DNA from: Sympetrum striolatum
Taxonomy: Eukaryota > Arthropoda > Insecta > Odonata > Libellulidae
DNA: 64,000 nt
Direction of reading: 5' to 3'
NCBI GenBank assembly: GCA_947579665.1
Contig: OX388352.1
Span: 72,640,113-72,704,112, forward strand
In this document: one piece after another, positions 51,201-59,205 of the stretch
Layout: each line of letters opens with the position of its first letter
Position numbering within the stretch: position 1 is the stretch's first letter
The notes under the pieces: model-generated
Database searches by the model: none
Seen by the model: only the letters and a program-made list of their open reading frames with translations
Told to the model about the DNA's origin: nothing
Program-made: the position numbers and the translations under genes

Positions 51201-54200
51201 AAGGTGTTAGTTGCAGACCAAATTTTTCATTTTATACATGGCAGCAAATAGGAAATTGCTGAAAGAGATCTTAAATAGTATAAAATTTTGCCAATGGGGT
51301 CAGTGCATGACATTTCTTTTTAGATGGAAATATGCCAAGACAATTTTTTATACTTTTAAAGTGAGCTTCCATGAGGACTACCTGAAAAAGCCCTCGAACA
51401 ATATATATCAAATCGAAAGTTCCGTGACGTCAAAGTTTGTATATCTATGGGCAGGAATGTCACTCTCAGCCGTCTTCCTTGCGAGATTCAGTGTGTTTGT
51501 GCTACTTGTTCTGATATATCTATTTTGACTTCTGATACCTTTGGATTAAATTAAATAATGCATTAGAAGAACATGTTAGCCTGAATTCCTATACTTCTGT
51601 TGGGGATAATGGTTGAGTTTATCTATTATATACAGACGTTTCACCGGGTATACCTATACATAAATTCATTCACTGGGGATCAAAATTCTAACCATGTTCA
51701 ACAAGTGCCACTGACTTGAAATTTTTACGACGTGCTGGCCATAGTGTAGAACCCCCAGAAGAAATGCGACCTTGTGAGGCCAGTGAATTGGTCCGGGGGG
51801 AATTCATAAGCGGGGAATTGATCTCCCGATAGATTGGTACGTGGGGAATTGATCTCCTGACAGATTGTTACACAGGGAATTGATCCCCCACGCTCGTATA
51901 TTTAAACTATGAAATGTAAATAGCAGGCACAATATTATGGCCATTTTGGCTACATTCCCCGAAAACTTGAAAAATATTTAAGGGACTTCCCAGTAAGATA
52001 GAGAAATCAGAATCACGGATGTCCTAGAGGATGCGCTCTTTTATATTGATAATCATACACATAATGTCACCAAATGAGCCTAAGTTCGATGCCAAGTGGG
52101 TGCAAACCTACCATTTGAAATACATTGCAGTGATTTTTAAGAATTTTTGAATCACTTCCGGATAACATGGAAATGTAAAACGCAGTATGTGAAGAGATCA
52201 TAAATACGTATCATACACAGACTTTACTAATTTTCCTGGGTCCAATGCCAGATCCACATTTACATTCATTCGTGCATTTCAAATGGGGGAAATGGGAATC
52301 TTATTTTTGGGCCTACCCAGTACGACTTCAAACTTTGGATAAAATTAGTGCTGTCCCTACCAGGTCGTTATACGTAATCACATCCTGCAAAAAGGTTCTG
52401 GTTCGACACCAGGTGCTCTAAAATCTCCCATATGAAATTAATTCTGGAGATTCCAAATATTTCTTAGAAGCATTTCCCAAAAAGATAGAAACCCATAACC
52501 TGGCATGTATAGAGCAGTCATGTACATACTTCAGAAACGCAATGCGCTGATTTCGTAATGGTCCTTGGTTCGTAGCCAGGGCATTTGAAAACATACATTC
52601 ATTTAAAGGGGAATACAGAGCTTCCTTTGAGGGTTTTCCCGAAATGTCCACTTGAAATTTTACAATGACATTGACAAAGTCCATTAGCTGAAACGGTTCG
52701 TAAGGGCATGCAGAAATCAACATGCTTGCAGTATGCAAGCTACTTTAACTCCTATCTATTGTATATAGACGCTTCTCCGGATTCATTCATATATATATAC
52801 AAGCAAAATGTTGCTTGCATTCTGAACACATGTTGATAACACAAATTTCATGTCGACAACATATCAAGACGGTCCTGAAAAGTAGATAAGTATTCAAAAT
52901 ATTTTAAAAATTCGCTGCAATTTCATCGATCCTGCATCGAGCATGGGTCTTCCTAGTAATACTTACTATGCAGCACAACAGAAGATCACCATCTCTAACA
53001 ATGTGTGAAAATTCATGAAGAAATATTTCCTGCAAGTGCCTCAAACGATGTCCTACTTTTCACATATATTCCTTTTGTGAGAAATTATTAATGTGCTCTG
53101 GCATCGAACCCAGGAGAAGTACGGTCTTATCAACATTTTTTTCTTAAACCAATTCTTAATATACATCTTAAAGCGAAGCAAGAACTTCATATCAGTTCGA
53201 TAAGTTTATCAAAAAAAATAATGAAAAAATATCTCAATGTACCGTATTTGACGGCATATAAGACGCACCCTCATTAAGTTGGCCACTCACAAGGAAAAAA
53301 GGTTTTAATAGTCCGTGCGAAAGCGCGGTACCACAAGTTTCTTTTAGTTGTCACGTTTCGTAAAAGCCAAATATTAACACAATCATTGAATGCAATTATG
53401 AAATAGGTAGTATAGACCATCTGGGCTAAAAATAGCATTCAGTATTGAAAGTTAACCTGTGGAGGTTGAACCTTCACATGTAAGACGCAGGGAAATTTTT
53501 CGAGACACAATTTAGGAAAAAAGTTGCGTCTTACATGCCGTCAAATACGGTACTTTAAAGGTGAGATTTTTGCATCGTCCTAGCATCGAACCCAGGTTGT
53601 TTTCAGTAAAAGTCATTAACGTTTTCGATAGATCATGACCATATCTATAGGCTCCTTGAGTTTTGATCCATGGAAGTATCTGGGAATTCTATCGATCCTA
53701 TCTGGAAAGTATATTTTAAAAATTCCCGAAAATCAATGAAATGCTTTTAAATGGGAAAGATTGTGACTTTGGGGCACTCTGGAATCAAACCCATGGCACT
53801 GAGGATTAAAGTCGCCATTTTCCTAGGGGTTTCAGGATAGGGCCTATACGCTGTAAAAATTTCAAGGCTATGACGCTTGTGGTTTAGCCTGTGAATTAGT
53901 ATCCTATCTATATACCTATATCCTTACAAGTAAAACGTTGCTTGCATACTGCAAACATATGAAATGTATTTATAATCTTTATTCACATGCCAAGTTTTGA
54001 GTTTCAATTAGAGATGGGCGCCGCGCCGATCACACCAGCCGCCGACAATATCGCTGGAAATTTTATGGGCGGCGGCGCGGCGTGGCTTGGATTTAAAAAT
54101 GAATTCCCACAGTCGAAAATATGCTGACAAGTAGTTCGAAGAGATACGCTTTGAACTGATAGTAAACATCTTGGGCTTTCTACGAGGGTGCTGAGTTTTA

Positions 54201-57200
54201 CGTGATATCGATACGTGTTACGATTAGGCTGTATGCACACGTCGAGGAGCACTTAACAGGCAGGAGTCACTGTACAGTGAGTCCCACGAGAAGGTGGCGT
54301 TCACTTGACAAGTGTGCCTTGCCTGGGCGGGGTGCACTTTACTCAGGCGGTTATCACTTAATGTATAGCTTTCTTCACATATTTGCAGTTTTTTGCTTGT
54401 ACTGGTGTCGAACCAAGATTGGATGATGCAGATGCGAATAGACAAAATAATTTGTTAGGAACCGATCTTAATCAACGCAAAATTTGAAGTCCATATCGTA
54501 CCGGGAAGGTCCTGAATTATGACTCCATTATCCCCATCTGAAACGCATTGGGTTATGTAAATGGCTTTCTGGGATCAAACCAAGGATGATCAAGGAATCC
54601 AAAAACAAAGCATTTGAAACATTTCAATAATCTCTACCTATATGCCGAATTTCAAGTTTCTATATTATTGGGAATGGGTTCAAAATAATTCTTGAAAATC
54701 GGATTAGTTACTGATTGTAGAGATGTCTGGTGTCAAACCCAGGACATATTGGCAGCTAAGAATGCGCAGTATGATTTGTTAGGACTTGATCTTCTTTAAT
54801 ACAAAGTTTGAAGTCGATATCATGCCAGGAAGTACCTAATATTTGTTTCCGTTATCTCCACAAGAAATGCATTGAGGAATGTCCCCCATCTGGGATCGAA
54901 CCAAGGACCATCAGCCAATCGCTAAAATTCGATTATAAAATATATTCATGATCACTATCCACATGCTGAGTTTCAAGTTTCCATGTCATCGGGAAGGGAT
55001 CCAAAAAAATTCTTAAAAATCGCCACAATACATTTTAAAGGGAAGATATTTGCCCTGACCTAGCATCGAACCAAGGATAATCGTCGAAGATGCCTTTTTG
55101 ATTTTTGTTGGATATGCATGGCTTCTAGCGATCCCTCGGATTTCAAAGTTCAGTTCAGCTGATTATATGAGTCTGGATTCCTATTCCAGTTGTTAAAAAT
55201 CAACATATCTTCCTTCTTTAGGTCTTTCAAAGCAGACCACTTTTGCCATGAACTAAGTTCACATTTCTTTTTTTTCCTAATTTCTATATCAGCACAAAGA
55301 CGTTTTAAATTTGAGCTCCAAAATTCTTTTTTTTTAAATCAAGCAATTGTATTTCAAAGTTGCCAATGTCAATATCAAAGGGAACCAAATTTATTTCAGT
55401 TACAGTAGCATTTATAGGATTTTAAACAAAAGCTAATGTCCCTTTGCTGTTTCTGCATTCTAAAAACCTGCTGAGAAAAGCTACCCTCATATTTAAAAGT
55501 GTTGTTTTAAAATAGCTAACTTCAACATTAGAATTATTTTCTTGGTGATGTTTAAGCAGGCTAAGAAAGTGATTTAAAGTGTCTCTTTCAAAATCTTGAG
55601 CAAAATGAGTTAATTTGTTTTCGTATTAAATAACTTCTTATAACATTGAAATGATTGTTTCCTTTCCCCTGTAGTTTAGGATTAAGGTAATATAGATGAT
55701 ACATAATGTCTGCCATGAAATAAAATTAAATTAGGTGACAATGATCTTTGTATTTAATTTTTTTCTGCTCTATGAAGAGATAATGCTTCTCAGATTACTG
55801 TTTGCTTGCCGGACTTCGTCTCTCATGTCAATTGATGATTTCAAGATATACCTCCACCAAGACAAATATAAAAACATGGCACTCATGGAACCAATAACTC
55901 AGAAATAGCCACTCATTATAATGGACATAACTCCCATTCGTTTTTGCTGTGAGACAGATAACAGCCAAAAAATCACTCGCTATAATGTAACTCTCGTTAT
56001 ATGCCATACTCACTATTACAGATAGTACTAGGGGTAGATTGAACTTCATACAGTATAAACAATTTTTAAAATAATATAAAATTTCTAATTTAAAAAAATA
56101 GCGATTACAGTGCTAATATAATTAAGGCTAAAGACAGTGCAAAATCTGTGCCACTGACAAAAATGGCAACCTGAGCGATTTAAATACCTCTAATTAAAGT
56201 CAGGCATGAGTCATGGAATTTAGTAGACGTACATGCTGTGTCACACTCACTGGAGTGGTTAAGGAGTCTATTATGCAATATTAGATTTCAAAATATGCAT
56301 GTAAAGAAATATTTTATATACCAGAATATTCTGTGTGAACTGTTTTTCCAAACTTTTACATAAAAATGCAGCTGATGATAAAAACATAAAGATCATACCA
56401 GTTATAGAGAGCTCAGGAACGTCTTCATCAAGTATGTCTGCAAAGCTGATGGTGTTTGAAAGTAATTTATCATAAGAAGACTGAAGACAGTCCAGCCTCT
56501 CTCGCCTTTCCCCACTCAGTTCTCCTTTTGTCTGTAGTATCCTCTTATTCTGTCTTTCAAATGCTTGCAGTTCATTATGCTCCTGTAAATATCTCCAATT
56601 AGTAAAAACCACCACCACCACCACCATAAAATGCTTGAGAAAACAGATATATTACCTTAATCAAATGCCGGCAAAGTGAGGCATAATAATCCTTAAGAAG
56701 CTGGCGAACATTTCTTGTTTTCTCAGGAGTTAACAAATCACTTTTTGGAAGACAAATTCCATATTCATCAGATAACTGCCTTATTCTTTTTGGAACCAAG
56801 CCTAAATAAGTATTGTGGAAGAAGAAATAATTACTTCACTACAAATATAACAAATGGAGTAACAAATAATGGAAGAATATGGATGATGGTCTTATAGAAA
56901 TCCAGACACTAAAGGAAAGGAAACTGAATGAAGACTCTTATATTTGCCTTGAAAGATGTTTACTAGCAATGAAATTCACAGGGTAAGGCAAAATTATGTG
57001 GAAATCCATGATGTAAAATAAAGGACAGAGAGGTGCTACTTTTTATACTGTTCTGACAAGTAATTGCCATCTTCTGGTGTAGAACAAACAAATTTTACTA
57101 AGCAAAACGTTTACTAGCAAATTACCAGCATAATCCTCTCCGCAATGTTTACAAAAACTCAGGATGATATTAATGTTTCTGTGCTCTTCTTTGTCTCCCT

Positions 57201-57916
57201 GTATGAGTGCTGTTAACACGCCACCTAAAAGAGCTAGTCCTTCTTTATAAGGAAATACACCAACATTTACGAGATCAGCATAAAATCTCAGGTCTACTCT
57301 TAGCTTGCTTGGGTTTGAAATCTGAAAGTAAACAGATTAAGACATCAGATTTAAGTGAAGAGAAGCATACAGAAATAAAAAAATAGTAAAATAATCAAGT
57401 TACTATATTAAATGAGAATTTATATTTCCTATGAGACCTTTACTGTTTCTACTCACAGGTTCATCTTTTTTCATAGACAGAGCTTTTTGCCAGTTTTCTA
57501 AAAGAAAACTAGAAAACTCTGAGTATGTTCGATGCAATATGCAGCAAACTGCGACTGCAGCAGGAATATCAGTCATTTTCAATTTAGATTCAACCAAAGC
57601 AGCAGCAATTTCACTGATATATTTACTCAAATTCAATGCAGACATATCCTTTATTAAGGATTCAGCTTGAGATGCTGAGAAGGTTTTCTGTAAAATAGAT
57701 TAATTAAGCAATCTGTGGACAAAAATTAATCATCAAACTGAAAGTAATACTAACCATCTTACGAACAAAAGCAGTATTTTTTTTTAAACTTGAATCAAGG
57801 TTTCTTAAATGCTTTTCATCTGGTCTACACATTGCTCCAGCTTGATTTTTGAGACGAATTGCAGTCTTCTCTTGGAATCTTGCAGTGGCATCAATAATGT
57901 AGTTGAATATAAGTTC
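21270..57916 (-). CDS. UPF2: Regulator of nonsense transcripts 2 (UPF2), 19 exons, N-terminus missing
   Basis: Exons in reading order: 57916-57755, 57687-57457, 57321-57126, 56801-56656, 56582-56399, 49147-48957, 45461-45362, 45120-44958, 39901-39754, 39453-39235, 33845-33513, 33419-33261, 32879-32700, 31093-30751, 28245-28151, 26639-26390, 25892-25753, 23524-23432, 21380-21270. They total 3,444 nt, with consistent phases and GT-AG borders: 1,147 residues plus TGA. UPF2 bridges UPF1 and UPF3 in nonsense-mediated mRNA decay. MIF4G-1 spans the first five exons (LDSSLKKNTAFV, AGLVPKRIRQ). MIF4G-2 spans about 45120-39235 (NRRKLVK, VPRTRFDLLPYYARMVA). MIF4G-3 spans about 33845-31000 (DKVLRQMRKLDW, FNQRRIAMIMYLGELYNYRM, KKLDCFFVYFQ). 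Acidic linkers follow (30751-31093, 28151-28245, 26390-26639). The C-terminal UPF1-binding region has LTLDINERLEEEDY and HPKGAPDADLIF. The Lys/Glu-rich N-terminal ~100 residues of animal UPF2 were not found and probably lie beyond 57917. The 5-7 kb introns are full of transposons. Confidence 0.95.
23596..23905 (-). mobile_element. Penelope-like element 3' end, inverted copy
   Basis: Reading leftward from 23905 it encodes the end of the same GIY-YIG protein found at 23925-24335 (KESIEIELTENNINRVGG) and then a 3' tail with CCTGAAGATAGCTACC and AACGTCAGG. It ends near CCCAAGAAAATTTCC. It is very similar to the plus-strand copy a few bases away, so the two 3' ends diverge from a shared centre. 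Confidence 0.75.
23918..24510 (+). mobile_element. Penelope-like element, 5'-truncated plus-strand copy
   Basis: It contains the GIY-YIG endonuclease frame (23925-24335) and then an untranslated tail to about 24510 with CTGAAAATGGCTGCGGAG and GAAATGTCGGAACTG, a decayed version of the tail structure in the neighbouring inverted copy. No reverse transcriptase portion is present. It lies within the UPF2 intron 23525-25752. Confidence 0.75.
23925..24335 (+). pseudogene. GIY-YIG endonuclease domain of a Penelope-like retroelement
   Basis: The open frame shows CECGAVYIGHKARTIDTRI, with the YIG core and the downstream Arg, then NEHLHHIRLKQPEKSAVAEH, and later KESIKIELTENNINRVGGYS with LHKTW, the usual C-terminal block of Penelope-type GIY-YIG domains. 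In intact elements this domain follows the reverse transcriptase and nicks target DNA. Here it is 5'-truncated: the Met at 23925 is only the first in-frame ATG, not a natural start. The frame ends at TGA 24333-24335. No inactivating change is obvious inside the domain, but without a reverse transcriptase the copy is dead. Confidence 0.8.
26757..27648. mobile_element. TA-flanked non-autonomous DNA transposon, family C
   Basis: The left end reads CCGTACATGCCGGCGAATAA then GTCGACC; the right end, reversed, reads CCGTATATGCAGTCGTATAA then GTTGACC. TA flanks both (26755-26756, 27649-27650). Each end has a second inner copy of the TATAAGTCGACC motif. No transposase frame was found in its 892 bp. 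It lies in UPF2 intron 26640-28150. Confidence 0.8.
28817..28924 (-). mobile_element. tRNA-derived SINE, copy 2
   Basis: Reverse complement of the SINE at 60076: CTCCCGGATAGTCAT, TTTGGTGAAAACG, B-box-like GGGTTTGATTCCCGGTGG, then AATGACCTATGCTG and AAAGCACTTTTAATATTACT. Several substitutions have weakened the promoter boxes. Confidence 0.8.
28925..30750. other. UPF2 intronic sequence without recognised elements
   Basis: AT-rich; no coding frame, terminal repeats or tandem array recognised. Confidence 0.4.
31094..32699. other. UPF2 intronic sequence without recognised elements
   Basis: AT-rich, only short chance ORFs. Bases 31735-31765 share the short string AACGATTGTTGTAATAAA-like sequence with 6307-6330, possibly a remnant of a common repeat. 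Confidence 0.35.
34300..34385. repeat. Imperfect ATT/ATCATCTT microsatellite-like tract
   Basis: Runs of TTATTATTAGTATTA and ATCATCTTATCATCTTATT alternate over about 85 bp. Simple sequence only. Confidence 0.6.
34880..37000 (+). pseudogene. hAT-like DNA transposon relic
   Basis: Fragments of a transposase appear in order on the plus strand: a small Cys/His-type stretch near 34890-35020 (FCKYCDVKMSLKRED), a similar stretch at 35410-35540 (CKYRNVKLSLKRED), then 35945-36136 with AVLCDRTTDRKGQCAF, then 36195-36497 with KKCFQSL-like MRKCFQSLTTTFGDEVL, and a further piece at 36686-36886. The 'CDxTTDRKGQ' block resembles the catalytic-core start of hAT transposases. Several stops and frameshifts separate the pieces, so it is inactive. 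Terminal repeats were not identified. It lies in UPF2 intron 33846-39234. Confidence 0.55.
38448..38800. mobile_element. piggyBac-type MITE with long inverted arms
   Basis: Flanked by TTAA at 38444-38447 and 38801-38804, with ends CCCGTGGAAGGCACACC in inverted orientation. Arms of roughly 125 bp match with few mismatches (both contain TTTAGGAAGGCACACTAGTG and ATACAGTAAAAATTGCAGCG), around a short AT-rich core. The TTAA duplication plus a CCC start is the piggyBac signature. No coding capacity. Confidence 0.85.
38990..39150 (-). mobile_element. tRNA-derived SINE-like element
   Basis: The reverse strand shows a B-box-like CTGGTTCAATTCTCGGCCC and a tail CAGTCAGACTTTTTTCAAG then TCCATTTTTCCTTGAG, related to 18965-19022. 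The A-box half is poorly preserved. Confidence 0.4.
40107..40250 (-). mobile_element. Short inverted-repeat retroelement end with degenerate hammerhead-like core
   Basis: Outer arms ATGAATAAAAACAGTGTAAT (40107) and its reverse complement ending at 40248 enclose an inner palindrome: 17-nt arms CTACCGGAGTAGCATCA at 40162-40178 and the complement at 40184-40200. On the minus strand a hammerhead-like layout is seen: CAGATGA (consensus CUGAUGA, one change), a 5-bp stem GCUAC/GUAGC with loop UCCG, GAAA, the palindrome CCGG, then UU and GUCAGC. It resembles the ends of Penelope-like elements or retrozymes (inference). UPF2 intron. Confidence 0.55.
42384..44292 (-). mobile_element. pogo/Tigger-type DNA transposon carrying a transposase frame
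   Basis: The ends are inverted repeats: TATTTTCTGGTAGATAAC on the left (42384) and, reversed from 44292, ACCGTATTTTCTGGTAAATA then ACACG. The right side has three subterminal repeats of GATAACrCGCATTTCAAA type. It is inserted in the composite repeat; the other copy of that repeat (around 53110-53160) shows the uninterrupted site. The left terminus is eroded, with an AT-rich stretch replacing the first bases. Confidence 0.75.
42700..44001 (-). CDS. pogo/Tigger (jerky/CENP-B-like) DDE transposase, N-terminus frameshifted
   Basis: An uninterrupted frame from 44001 to the TAA at 42700-42702. It begins with a CENP-B-type helix-turn-helix (FKLEVIQFAKVDGNRAAGRK, then VREWRKNEE) and a second DNA-binding helix region near ELYDWIIRERSRG. 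The DDE core has all three acidic residues in typical contexts: NMDEVPVSFD, LIMDACRAPL, and GGLTKKLQPLDLTVNKSFK. Cut-and-paste transposases of this group use a DDD triad and target TA. No ATG opens this frame upstream: an in-frame stop lies at 44002-44004, codon 43872 is GTG, and the first in-frame ATG is at 43812, inside the HTH region. An ATG at 43997 in another frame reads MEERKAKTRKSYM and would join with a one-base indel. Hence it is either recently broken, or translated from a truncated start. No other relic in this window keeps so long a frame. Confidence 0.85.
   Translation of the reverse strand, partial: GHGRKKSKNTQIVHGQFKLEVIQFAKVDGNRAAGRKVNVNEASVREWRKNEEVFKKLHRGKRAMRYRKCFCPTLEKELYDWIIRERSRGIRLSTTRILFHAKLIAREKNIIDFKAYPSWGFRFMMRNNLSVRASTSIGQKLPVDWEAKVIKFRQFVKECIFEREEIHVGNMDEVPVSFDLPTARTVNLKGAKEVSMTTTGHEKSNFTIVLCITSDGSKLSPVVIFKRKTIPKGHFSKDLIVTANEKGWINKEMMKTWLDNVWKKRKHAFFSPKSVLIMDACRAPLVPEVKKLVNRYSKVAIIPGGLTKKLQPLDLTVNKSFKSKLRAKWEEWMIAGVHEYTNSGKMKRPSYEEICKWISESWNSVTVTCVQRGLHKSFGDLQVTEATDSENDEATEESKVADLPVEILRTMDSFQCDSGDEFMVSTKIYVCEF
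45462..46779. other. UPF2 intronic sequence without recognised elements
   Basis: AT-rich; nothing coding or repetitive was recognised. Confidence 0.35.
46780..47500 (-). pseudogene. Possible piggyBac-like transposase relic
   Basis: Reverse-strand reading gives an acidic Ser/Asp/Glu-rich stretch around 47390-47490 (FDSDSDSYEEDSEESDSELK), as in N-termini of piggyBac transposases, and further on HNVMDTLRDYWSR, similar to the LxDYWS block of that family. Many stops intervene and the rest is not alignable by eye. Weak call. Confidence 0.3.
48181..48226. repeat. (TA)n microsatellite
   Basis: Over 20 uninterrupted TA units. The isoleucine/tyrosine-rich open frames across it on both strands are artefacts of the repeat. 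Confidence 0.95.
49680..50083 (+). pseudogene. mariner-like transposase relic with internal deletion
   Basis: An N-terminal-half trace (TDEACAGWPSMK, resembling the SGRPS linker of mariner transposases, then a PVREVLNSDPHLS-like helix) runs directly into a C-terminal block: LNGHHFDSVNELKEVCIKAL then LKDILEDAYCDTLNAW, as in the end of mariner proteins. The DDD catalytic core between them is missing and stops are present. Inactive. Confidence 0.6.
50690..51530 (+). pseudogene. piggyBac-like transposase relic
   Basis: Around 50930-51200 the frames show IELFF, then IIVTETNSYSYEQ, then YLGLFMSMGIIQKPSPRMYF and FFPNIISKERC, matching the order of the ELFF..., TNxYA, GLLxxMGIxxxPxxxxYW and MSRxRF blocks of piggyBac transposases. 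A possible N-terminal part begins near 50676. Frameshifts and stops occur and the catalytic aspartates were not seen. The open frame to 51528 continues with decayed sequence. Confidence 0.6.
51630..52745 (+). repeat. Array of diverged ~160-bp units with B-box-like motifs, plus orientation
   Basis: B-box-like strings recur at 52083 (GTTCGATGCC), 52239 (GGTCCAATGCC), 52400 (GGTTCGACACC) and 52567 (GGTTCGTAGCC), spaced 156, 161 and 167 bp. Sequences between them share elements such as CATTTGAAATACATTG and an ATTTTT(A/G)A run. The left end has the TCTATTATATACAGACG block seen at the boundary of the composite repeat. Confidence 0.65.
51811..51890 (+). repeat. Three short tandem repeats (~31 bp)
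   Basis: Units of GGGGAATTGATCTCCCGAYA followed by GATTGKTAC repeat about two and a half times in succession (51814, 51844, 51876), each slightly different. It begins the B-box-like array. Confidence 0.7.
52750..53935 (-). repeat. Composite repeat, copy 2 (inverted relative to copy 1)
   Basis: Read on the minus strand it parallels 41850-44870: GATAGGATACTAATTCACAG near 53905, B-box-like strings at 53781-53791, 53582-53592, 53100-53110 and 52932-52942, GGTTTAAGAAAAAAATG near 53150, and a terminal part with a hairpin-forming CAAGCA...TGCTTG (52798-52816). It has no copy-1 transposon but contains the MITE 53242-53550. Confidence 0.7.
53242..53550 (+). mobile_element. TA-flanked MITE, family B, copy 3
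   Basis: Ends CCGTATTTGACGGCATATAA and inverted ACATGCCGTCAAATACGG, flanked by TA at 53240-53241 and 53551-53552. Copy 1 of the host repeat, near 42230-42260, has the matching site with a single TA, so the TA is a true target duplication. Confidence 0.9.
54005..54085. other. GC-rich island with inverted repeat
   Basis: A strongly GC-rich stretch in AT-rich surroundings; CGCCGCGCCG (54020-54029) and CGGCGCGGCG (about 54072-54081) are inverted repeats about 45 bp apart. It may be part of a transposon end (it follows TAGAGATGGGC, a hAT-like terminal string), but this is not established. Confidence 0.4.
54395..55140 (-). repeat. Array of ~165-bp units with B-box-like motifs, minus orientation
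   Basis: Minus-strand B-box-like strings (seen on plus as GGTGTCGAACC, GGGATCAAACC, GGTGTCAAACC, GGGATCGAACC, AGCATCGAACC) lie at 54404, 54571, 54729, 54892 and 55062: spacings of 167, 158, 163 and 170 bp. Shared flanks include CAAGTTTC...TATC/GGGAA(T/G)GG and a TTTGAAGTC(C/G)ATATC block. This is the most regular part of the array. Confidence 0.75.
55900..56025 (-). mobile_element. Fragment of the CAGT-ended Tigger-like element
   Basis: The reverse complement aligns with 4565-4665: ATATAACGAGAGTT, AGCGAGTGATTTTTTGG, CTGTCTCAC(A/T)GCA and GTCCATTATAA(T/C)GAGTGG. Terminal bases are missing, so it is a decayed piece. Confidence 0.7.
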
Positions 57917-58418
57917 CTAAAAAATAAAAATACATTACAAATGAGCAAATGGTATTCAGAAGTGAATTTCCAATGTGATGGTGGAAAAGAACCAGGAAAA
58001 AATTTAATTAATTTACATTAGAACATTTTTTATAAGTTCATTTTCTTCTGGTATATTCAAAATTGAAACCTTTCTGGTAGTTTACATGCTACTCTATCTC
58101 ATGCCATTTAAGTACAGATTCCATAGCAATGGCTAATATTCCCAATACAGCCCAATAATATTTAATATTCAAATTAATTTTGGCCACGACACTATATTAA
58201 AACCATTCCAACATAAGTAAACAGAATCATAAATCCTTCAATAGACTGTAGCAATTACCAATATAACCCAATAATTTTTATCATTCAAATTTATCAAAAA
58301 AAAGTTTTGTTGAAAAAATTCAGAGCTTTATTTTAAAAGTTGCCTAACTATCCAAATTGAATCCATCATTCCTTGATTCTTGTGCCACTGAAAACCAAAC
58401 AGATCTTATATCATATGC

Positions 58419-58738
58419 CGGGGGTGGCGAACCTATGGCATTTGTGCCCAAAGTGGCACAGGAGGGAATTTTTTTGGCACGTGAAACTCCTAGGACATTA
58501 TCTCTTTTGCATTATTCTCTTAAGAAATGAAACTCCACAATAAAGAAATGTGGATTCTGTTTATTAGTAGTGACAACTAATGACCATTTAAGTCTTACAC
58601 AAGATCTTAATCACATTGTTGACATTAAAAAATTAATAATATCACCATTTCACTGCATGGTTTGGCACCACATTGACACACAGGTCCTTTGTATTTATCA
58701 AATATGAATCTTTTACCGTGAAAGGTTCACGAACCCTG
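58419..58738. mobile_element. hAT-type MITE
   Basis: The left end CGGGGGTGGCGAACCTATGG and the reversed right end CAGGGTTCGTGAACCTTTCA match imperfectly, as hAT ends of the CAGGGGTxGxxAACCT type do. Flanking 8-bp duplications TCATATGC (58411-58418) and TCATACGC (58739-58746) differ by one base. No coding capacity. Confidence 0.8.
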
Positions 58739-58839
58739 TCATACGCTATTTAATTTTGGCCTCTATCTAGAAATTTAAACATGATTATATAAAATAACTT
58801 TAGATATTAGAATGATTGTTTCATAGCTTTCATTTAGAA

Positions 58840-59205
58840 TCATTGCTCTTTTTCGTCAATCAGGATCACATGGGTAAAACTTCTCTGGCCATGTACCTTC
58901 ATTATAAATTTTTCTGCATATAGTGAAGAAATATTTACTAAACTACATCTCAGATATTTTAGAAAATTCACTAAGATGTCCTCAACACTCAATGCTATAT
59001 TCTCTTCCATACTGTGCAGTGCTCTTTCAGTTTCACAAAATACAATCCACAACAAAAGTCATCCTTTACCTGTTTTTTCTAACTTTCTTCTCTTATGTTG
59101 GTATGCTTAGTATCTTTCCCATATGAATGATCCTCTACATTCTCCCAACCTTTCACTTATCTAGGCTGTGTGATGTAAAGTATTTCCCTTGCATCTTTAA
59201 CCCTT
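58840..59205 (-). pseudogene. LINE reverse-transcriptase relic
   Basis: Reverse-strand translation aligns with the LINE at 61338-63283: GREILYITQPR and VKGWENVEDHSYGKD match the stretch before the RT, and VEDILVNFLKYLRC matches VDEIPVEFLKNLG there, followed by a KIYNEGTWPEKF-like piece in a shifted frame. Stops and frameshifts abound. Confidence 0.6.

Noticed and set aside
58840..59055. Missing N-terminal exon of UPF2
   Set aside because: The minus-strand frame aligns with the LINE linker and RT region and lacks the Lys/Glu-rich character of the UPF2 N-terminus.
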